From contig NZ_CP048834.1 of the NCBI RefSeq assembly GCF_012971745.1, positions 2,728,001 through 2,792,000 of the forward strand: 64,000 bases of DNA, written 5' to 3'. How positions within the stretch are numbered: position 1 is the first letter of the stretch; every line of letters begins with the position of its first letter. The position numbers were made by a program, and so were the translations under genes. The notes under the pieces were generated by a model. The model was not told the origin of the DNA. It worked only from the letters and a program-made list of their open reading frames with translations, and did no database searches. This document shows, piece by piece, positions 58,922 to 64,000 of this stretch. Source of the stretch: Starkeya sp. ORNL1 (GTDB taxonomy: Bacteria > Pseudomonadota > Alphaproteobacteria > Rhizobiales > Xanthobacteraceae).

Positions 58922-59902
58922 CTAGAACCAGATCAGCACGCGGGCGTCGGAACCGACGAAATGCGGCGTGCCCTGCGGCCAGGCATCGAGCGTGATCTCG
59001 ACGGGGAAGCGCCGCGGCAGGCGCACCCAGTCGGTGGTCGGCTCGACATAGGGCACGATGCCCGGGCTCTCCGGCGAGCGCGCGACGCCGGCGGCGATGC
59101 CGCTCACCTGCCCTTCATGGATCACCCAGGGCTGCGCGCCGAGCGTCACCAACACCTTCTGCCCAAGCTTGATATGCGATAGATGGCGCTCGGCGACATT
59201 GGCAACGACGCGGCGGCGGGCATCGGTGACGATGGCCATCACCTGCGTGCCGGCGCGCAGATAATCCCCCTGTCTCGTGGTGAAGGGGGCGACACGCCCG
59301 GCCTCCGGCGCGGTCACCGTGGTCTTGGAAAGCTCGTACTTCGCCTTGGCGAGCATAGCGGTCGCCGCTGCGACATTGGCACTGCCCACGGCGACACGCC
59401 GGCTTGCCACCTGCAACCCGGATTGCGCCACCAGCACATTGGCAGAGGCCGTGGCGAGGTCGCGGGTGGCAAGGTCGAGATTGGCGTCCGAGGAGAAGCC
59501 TTCCTTCGACAGCGAGCGGACACGGCCCATCGTGGTGTTCGCATTGGTCTCGACCGCTTGCGCGGATTGCAAGGTGGCGTTGGCCGAGGCCACCTCGTCC
59601 GTGGCAAGCTCGACATTGGCCTTGGCCTGGGCGAGCGAGGCATCGGCGTTGTCGACAGCGAGTTGGTAGGGTGTCGGCTCGATCGCGAACAGCAGGTCGC
59701 CGGCTTTCACCACCGCATTGTCCTGCACCGCCAGCTTGGAGACCGGCCCTTCGATCTCCGAGGAGATGATGACGATGTCGCTCATGACATAGGCGTCGCC
59801 GGTATAGGCGAAGAAGCCGACGCTGATCTCATAGAGCACGAACAGCAGCACGGCAGCGCCGAGGATCAGCCGGACGGGATGGCGCAGCAGCAGGGCAAGC
59901 AT
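58922..59902 (-). CDS. HlyD-family membrane fusion protein (EmrA/AaeA-like)
   Basis: A 326-residue adaptor: one N-terminal membrane helix (LILGAAVLLFVLYEISVGFF), a lipoyl half (PVSKLAVQDNAVVKAGDLLF), a long helical hairpin (~75-185, rich in Ala with ASLAQAKANVELATDE) and a barrel domain (TRQGDYLRAGTQVMAIV). It is the partner of the FUSC transporter encoded 24 bases downstream in the same operon; together they would export aromatic acids or drugs across the envelope. No outer-membrane factor is adjacent. Confidence 0.88.
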   Translation of the reverse strand: MLALLLRHPVRLILGAAVLLFVLYEISVGFFAYTGDAYVMSDIVIISSEIEGPVSKLAVQDNAVVKAGDLLFAIEPTPYQLAVDNADASLAQAKANVELATDEVASANATLQSAQAVETNANTTMGRVRSLSKEGFSSDANLDLATRDLATASANVLVAQSGLQVASRRVAVGSANVAAATAMLAKAKYELSKTTVTAPEAGRVAPFTTRQGDYLRAGTQVMAIVTDARRRVVANVAERHLSHIKLGQKVLVTLGAQPWVIHEGQVSGIAAGVARSPESPGIVPYVEPTTDWVRLPRRFPVEITLDAWPQGTPHFVGSDARVLIWF

Positions 59903-59985
59903 GAGGTCGGGTTCCGGACGCGGACGAGTGCGCGCCCATCATGCGCGGCAAAGGCCGGTGGTACGCAAGCCCTGTTTACCGGGAA

Positions 59986-60549
59986 CTATGGCGGCCACAT
60001 GCGCTGCAGCACGCCGTCCTTCTGAAAGAGCCCGTGCATCAGCGCCGCGCCGATATGGATCGCCAGCAGGCCGGCAATGGTGAAGCCGACATAGTCGTGG
60101 ATGGTGAAGATGGCGTCGGAGAGCGGTTCGTTCTTGGCGACCAACGCGGGCAGGGTGAACAGGCCGAAGATGCTGACCGGCGCGCCATAGGCGCTGGCGC
60201 CGAACCAGCCGATGAAGGGCTGGGCGAGCAGCAGCACATAGAGCGCGCTGTGCACCGCCTCGGAGGCGATCCGCTGCCAGCGCGGCACGCTCAAAGGCAA
60301 AGGCGGTGGCTTGTGTGTCACCCGATAGGCGAGCCGTATCAGCACCAGCACGAAAACCGTGAAGCCGAACGCCTCATGCAGGTAGAACAGCCAGTCCTGC
60401 AACGGTCCGCTGTTGATCCGGCCCATGGCGATGCCGACCGGGATCATGCACAGCACGATGAGCGCCACCAGCCAGTGCATCAGCCGCGCCGGCCCGCGAT
60501 AGCGACCCGCGGCATGGCGCTCGGATACGGCGATGGTTCCGTCCTGCAT
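59986..60549 (-). CDS. cytochrome b561
   Basis: A 187-residue four-helix membrane cytochrome. The haem-ligand His candidates are in LMHWLVALIVLCM, YLHEAFGFTVFVL and IHDYVGFTIAGLLAIHIGAA. The family transfers electrons between quinol and periplasmic acceptors (or acts as a superoxide:quinone oxidoreductase). It stands alone, 83 bases from the HlyD gene on one side and 68 from opgH on the other, all on the minus strand. Confidence 0.85.
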   Translation of the reverse strand: MQDGTIAVSERHAAGRYRGPARLMHWLVALIVLCMIPVGIAMGRINSGPLQDWLFYLHEAFGFTVFVLVLIRLAYRVTHKPPPLPLSVPRWQRIASEAVHSALYVLLLAQPFIGWFGASAYGAPVSIFGLFTLPALVAKNEPLSDAIFTIHDYVGFTIAGLLAIHIGAALMHGLFQKDGVLQRMWPP

Positions 60550-60617
60550 CGCGCACTCCCCGATGAGGCGGCCTTACGGCCGCGTGCGGCGCAGAATGGC
60601 ACCGTTGCGCGACGAAT

Positions 60618-62417
60618 TCATCCGTCCTGTAACGATTCCAAGGTCATATTCGTCGTGATCGCTGTGGGAGCGGGCCGAACCTCCTCGGGAATCGCGCACA
60701 GCCCGTTGCGCCGCATCCAGCCGCCGAAGGCCGGGCTCGCGGTCAGCATGGCGAGCGGCACCGCGAACAGCGCCCCGGCAAAGGCCGGCGCGGCATAAAG
60801 CGCCGCCAGCGGGCCAAGCGCCAGCAAGCCCGCCAGTGCCGTGAGCCCGAGCAGCGTGTGCGGCCAGAAGCGGGCGAAGGCGGCGCGCAGCGGCACGCCA
60901 TGGGCGTCACGCATCTGCGCGCCCCAATTGGCGCTGCGCCCCAGTACGATGCCAGCAATGGTCAAGGTGTGGCTCACCGCGGCGAGTGGCGTGACCAGGA
61001 AGGCGAACAGCGTCTCCGCCAGGCACCCGGCAAGGAAGCGCCAGCCGCCGCCGAAGCGGGCGCGCTCCGCCGGCCGGGTGAGCACGTCGAGCGCGGAGGC
61101 GATCTTGGGCGCGAACATCACGAGAAGGCCGAGCGCCAGCAGCAACAGGCCAGCCGGAGCGTCGAACCAGTGCGTCCCGGCATTGCGGAGCGCCTGCACC
61201 AGCAGCAAGGCCAGCAGCACGATGAAGGCGGGCGAGGCGATGAACATCAGGATCGCCAGCACCAGCTGGATGCGGCTCGCCGGCAACAGCCCGGGCAAGC
61301 GCAGCAGTCGCAGGTACTGCATGTTGCCGCGGCACCAGCGGGCGTCGCGGCGCATGTGCTCGATGAGGTCCGGCGGGTTCTCCTCATAGGAGCCGCCCTC
61401 CTCCGGCAGTACCCGCACCTCATAGCCGGCGCTGCGCATCACCACCGCCTCGATCTGGTCGTGCGAGAGGATGTCGCGGCCGTGCTGCGAGCGGCCCGGC
61501 AGGCGCGGCAGGTCGCAATGACGGCGGAACGGCTCGATGCGCAGCACCGCATTGTGACCCCAATAGGGGCCGCAATCGGCATGCCACCAGGCGCTGCCGA
61601 AGGTGTAGGAGCGCATGCCGAGCCGCATGCCGAACTGGAACAGCCGCGCCAGAGGGCTCATCGAGGGCAGGCCGACGGCAAGGCTCTGCAAGATGCCGAG
61701 CCTGGGGCTGTCCTCCATCACCCGCACCATCTTGAGGATGCGCGCCGCCGACATGCGGCTGTCGGCGTCGAGCACCACCATCAGGTCGGCGTCGCCGGCA
61801 TGGTGCTCGCAGAAATCGCGGATATTGCCGGCCTTGAAACCCTCGTTCGAGGTGCGGCGCCGATATGCGACGGCTATGCGGCCCGGCGCCTCGGCCTGGA
61901 GCTCGGCCGCCGCACGCACTTCCAGCGCCGCGATGTCGGGGCGGTCGGTATCGGACAATATGTGCAGCCGGAAATGCCCGGCGAACGGCGTCACCGACAA
62001 TTCGGCAAGCATGGCCCTGGCATTGCCGAAGACCCGCTGGGGGTCTTCATTGCGGATGCACAGCGCCAGCGTGATGCGCCCGATGATCGGCTCCTCGCCG
62101 GTGACGAGGCGCGCCGGTGGGCAGACGAGGCCGACCGGATCGCGTACGAAGCGCATCAGGATGAAGCCGGCAAACGCATTCCAGAAGCCGATCAGCGGCC
62201 ACAGCACATAGAGTGCGAAGACGGCGAGGATGGCGACATCCAGCATATCGATGCCGCCCGGCGCCAGTGCGGCGGCCAGCAGTGCAATTAGCCCCACCCA
62301 GCTCATGGCGCAGGCGAGCGCGAAGGCCAGCCGGCGGCGCGTCACCGCGCGGCGCAGCCCGGCATGCTCGCGGATCGACGCATCAGCGTCGGTGGCGGTC
62401 TCAAGCACGAACGACAT
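60618..62417 (-). CDS. opgH: glucans biosynthesis glucosyltransferase H (OpgH)
   Basis: A 599-residue membrane glycosyltransferase of family GT2. N-terminal helices ~30-90, the cytosolic catalytic domain with DADSRM (nucleotide/metal site), GHNAVLRIEPFRRHCDLPRL, and RRDARWCRGNMQYLRLL, which holds the RW motif of processive GT2 enzymes, then ~6 C-terminal helices. It polymerises the beta-1,2-glucan backbone of osmoregulated periplasmic glucans from UDP-glucose. It is shorter than the ~850-residue E. coli protein, mainly at the ends. Its usual partner opgG is not adjacent. Confidence 0.88.
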   Translation of the reverse strand: MSFVLETATDADASIREHAGLRRAVTRRRLAFALACAMSWVGLIALLAAALAPGGIDMLDVAILAVFALYVLWPLIGFWNAFAGFILMRFVRDPVGLVCPPARLVTGEEPIIGRITLALCIRNEDPQRVFGNARAMLAELSVTPFAGHFRLHILSDTDRPDIAALEVRAAAELQAEAPGRIAVAYRRRTSNEGFKAGNIRDFCEHHAGDADLMVVLDADSRMSAARILKMVRVMEDSPRLGILQSLAVGLPSMSPLARLFQFGMRLGMRSYTFGSAWWHADCGPYWGHNAVLRIEPFRRHCDLPRLPGRSQHGRDILSHDQIEAVVMRSAGYEVRVLPEEGGSYEENPPDLIEHMRRDARWCRGNMQYLRLLRLPGLLPASRIQLVLAILMFIASPAFIVLLALLLVQALRNAGTHWFDAPAGLLLLALGLLVMFAPKIASALDVLTRPAERARFGGGWRFLAGCLAETLFAFLVTPLAAVSHTLTIAGIVLGRSANWGAQMRDAHGVPLRAAFARFWPHTLLGLTALAGLLALGPLAALYAAPAFAGALFAVPLAMLTASPAFGGWMRRNGLCAIPEEVRPAPTAITTNMTLESLQDG

Positions 62418-62550
62418 GGGAAAGGCACCCGGTTGCGCTAGGATTCAGAGACGGGCAATACGGCGGAATCCGGCCGCCGGGTGGGTTTCCTTACGATATC
62501 GCAGCCGTGGGCGCCAATGACGCCCGCTTGAACGGAAGGACCGCGCGACA

Positions 62551-63513
62551 ATGACGCTTCAAGCCCGCGCCTTCTGGACCATTGCCGCCGGCACCGGCGA
62601 GTTGCGCGTGGAAACGCTGGCGCCGCCTGGTCCCGGCGAGGTGCTCATCGAGACTCGGTTCAGTAGCCTGAGCCGCGGCACCGAGCGGCTGGTGTTCGAG
62701 GGGCGGGTGCCGGAAAGCGAGTTCGCCCGCATGCGCGCGCCGCGCCAATCGGGCGATTTCCCGTTCCCGGTGAAATACGGCTATGCCGCGGTCGGGCGCG
62801 TGGCGGGCTCCGATGAACACGTCTTCGCGCTGCATCCGCACCAGGATCGTTTCGTCGTGCCGAAGGAAGCGGTGCTGCCGCTTCCCGAGGGTTTGCCGCC
62901 AGCGCGGGCGGCGCTGGCGGCGAACATGGAGACCGCGCTCAACGCCTTGTGGGATTCCGGCGTCGGGCCGGGCGAGCGCATCGTGGTGGTCGGCGGCGGT
63001 GCTGTGGGGAGCCTCGTCGCTTACCTTGCCGGCCGGATTCCCGGCACCGAGACCACGCTGGTCGATATCGACCCGGCCCGTGAACGGCTGGCCCATGCGC
63101 TCGGCGTTGGTTTCGCGCTGCCGGATGCGGCCCCCGGCGGGGCAGATTTGGTGTTCCACGCCAGCGCCTCGGCCGCGGGGCTTGCAACGGCGCTCGCCTG
63201 CGCGGGCGACGAGGCGAGCGTGGTGGAACTGAGCTGGTATGGCGAGGGGACGGTCGCCGCGCCGCTCGGCGGAGCCTTTCATGCGCTTCGGCTCAGGCTG
63301 GTCTCCAGCCAGGTCGGCCGCATCTCGCCGGGCCGCCGGCCGCGCTGGACGCATCGCCGCAGGCTGGCCAAGGCGCTGGAACTGCTGCGCGATCCCCGGC
63401 TCGACGCGCTGCTCTCGAAGCCGGTGCCGTTCGCCACGCTGCCGGCCCGCATGGGCGAACTGCTCGCCGGGCCTGATCCCTGCCCGCTGATCGCCTATGA
63501 TGGCGACGCGTAG
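62551..63513 (+). CDS. zinc-type medium-chain dehydrogenase without clear zinc ligands
   Basis: A 320-residue MDR-fold protein: an N-terminal GroES-like domain (GEVLIETRFSSLSRGTERLV), a Rossmann domain with VVVGGGAVGSLVAYLA, and the VFHASASAAGLATAL segment. The Cys/His positions that hold catalytic zinc in alcohol dehydrogenases (C-GSD and GHE) are absent; the sequence has SSLSRGTE and KYGYAAVG instead. It is followed after 24 bases by a pterin-synthase-like gene, then a probable glycosyltransferase. The function is likely redox on an alcohol or enone, but unidentified. Confidence 0.75.
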   Translation: MTLQARAFWTIAAGTGELRVETLAPPGPGEVLIETRFSSLSRGTERLVFEGRVPESEFARMRAPRQSGDFPFPVKYGYAAVGRVAGSDEHVFALHPHQDRFVVPKEAVLPLPEGLPPARAALAANMETALNALWDSGVGPGERIVVVGGGAVGSLVAYLAGRIPGTETTLVDIDPARERLAHALGVGFALPDAAPGGADLVFHASASAAGLATALACAGDEASVVELSWYGEGTVAAPLGGAFHALRLRLVSSQVGRISPGRRPRWTHRRRLAKALELLRDPRLDALLSKPVPFATLPARMGELLAGPDPCPLIAYDGDA

Positions 63514-63537
63514 TCCCTGCAACGAGAGGTGCCGCCA

Positions 63538-63939
63538 ATGTTCGCCGTCGAGGTTCGCGACCACATCATGATCGCCCATTCCTTCCGCGGCGCCGTGTTC
63601 GGCCCGGCGCAGGCGCTGCACGGCGCGACCTTCGTGGTCGATGTCGCTTTCTATCGGCCCGAGCTCGATGCGGACGGCATCGTCGTCGATATCGGCCTCG
63701 CGCTCGAGGCGCTCAAGGCGACGCTGGCGCCGCTCAACTACCGCAATCTTGATGACATCCCGCAATTTGCCGGGCGCAACACCACGACGGAATTCCTGGC
63801 GCGGCATATCTTTGACGAGATCGCCGCGGCCATCGCCGCAGGCAAGCTCGGCGAGGGTGCGCGGCAGGTGACGCGACTGAAGGTGGCGCTGAATGAGAGC
63901 CACGTTGCGCGTGCCTGGTACGAGGCGGATCTTGGCTGA
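63538..63939 (+). CDS. 6-pyruvoyl-tetrahydropterin synthase/QueD-like protein, divergent
   Basis: A 133-residue T-fold protein. [10 protein letters not shown] (H14) and [10 protein letters not shown] (H28) mark two zinc-ligand regions, but where the family has HGH this protein has HGA (Ala30), and the active-site Cys before the HGH is missing (GPAQALHGA). [16 protein letters not shown] and [12 protein letters not shown] keep the fold. It therefore may not perform the standard PTPS or CPH4 synthase reaction. GAGAGG precedes the ATG at 63538. It is the second gene of a dehydrogenase, pterin-like and glycosyltransferase cluster. Confidence 0.78.
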   Translation: MFAVEVRDHIMIAHSFRGAVFGPAQALHGATFVVDVAFYRPELDADGIVVDIGLALEALKATLAPLNYRNLDDIPQFAGRNTTTEFLARHIFDEIAAAIAAGKLGEGARQVTRLKVALNESHVARAWYEADLG

Positions 63940-64000
63940 CAGACAATGGGCCGAGAGGCATCTGGCCTTTGCCATACCGGGCGATCTCGAAGCGCCGACC
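63932..64000 (+). CDS. probable glycosyltransferase, N-terminus only (cut by window end)
   Basis: An open frame from TTG at 63932, overlapping the pterin-like gene's stop by 8 bases and running off the window. The 23 visible residues include [14 protein letters not shown], resembling the first strand of family-4 glycosyltransferases (often FxIPGDLxxPTGG). The start is inferred from coupling to the preceding gene. Only the N-terminal part is present, so the assignment is tentative. Confidence 0.5.
   Translation, partial: MADRQWAERHLAFAIPGDLEAPT

Overview
The window is about 64 kb of GC-rich, densely packed chromosomal DNA. Gene content and several families of palindromic intergenic repeats suggest an alphaproteobacterium of the order Hyphomicrobiales (Rhizobiales), perhaps near Xanthobacteraceae (Ancylobacter/Starkeya type). 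That placement is inference from gene content. I saw no rRNA, tRNA, CRISPR array, prophage or replication origin. One complete insertion sequence is present.

Layout. 1-3640: the 3' end of a D-amino acid dehydrogenase, then a cytosine-deaminase-like amidohydrolase and an amidase. 3741-6497: a secreted GH5 glycosidase and a malonyl-CoA synthetase. 6501-11204: a copper-handling block of multicopper oxidase, CsoR-type repressor and divergent copper P-type ATPase, with two matching palindromic operators between the last two. 11401-15741: GntP-type permease, GH1 beta-glucosidase, and an acyl carrier protein/ketosynthase pair. 15835-17089: an IS481-family element inserted inside one arm of a palindromic repeat, with a 5-bp target duplication.

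18288-34160 is the most coherent metabolic region. It holds a four-subunit sarcosine-oxidase/N-methylglutamate-dehydrogenase set (B-D-A-G order), then purU and folD. After an MHS-type transporter, a soluble transhydrogenase and an XRE-cupin regulator come three glutamate-synthase-like subunits and a glutamine-synthetase-like ligase. Together these make up the gene set of the indirect (N-methylglutamate) route of methylamine oxidation. Methylamine would be put on glutamate by the ligase and the synthase, the methyl group released to tetrahydrofolate by the dehydrogenase, and the C1 unit passed through FolD and PurU to formate. The sarcosine/GlxBCD-GlnT reading cannot be excluded from sequence alone.

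34265-36966: a secreted von Willebrand-type DUF1194 protein divergent from a winged-helix regulator. 37082-46037: the propionyl-CoA to succinyl-CoA pathway (pccB, pccA, methylmalonyl-CoA mutase small and large subunits), interrupted by two paralogous small secreted proteins and one compositionally odd small gene. 46317-50009: a GntR/FCD regulator and a polar amino-acid ABC transporter, followed by a convergent LysR gene. 51232-56719: an alpha/beta-hydrolase-fold protein lacking its catalytic Ser and His, then an RND efflux adaptor and pump. 56941-60549: an orphan betaine-type binding protein, a FUSC/HlyD efflux pair and a cytochrome b561. 60618-64000: OpgH glucosyltransferase, then a divergent cluster of a medium-chain dehydrogenase, a pterin-synthase-like protein without key active-site residues, and the start of a probable glycosyltransferase.

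At least four families of inverted-repeat elements occupy many intergenic gaps, including gaps inside operons.
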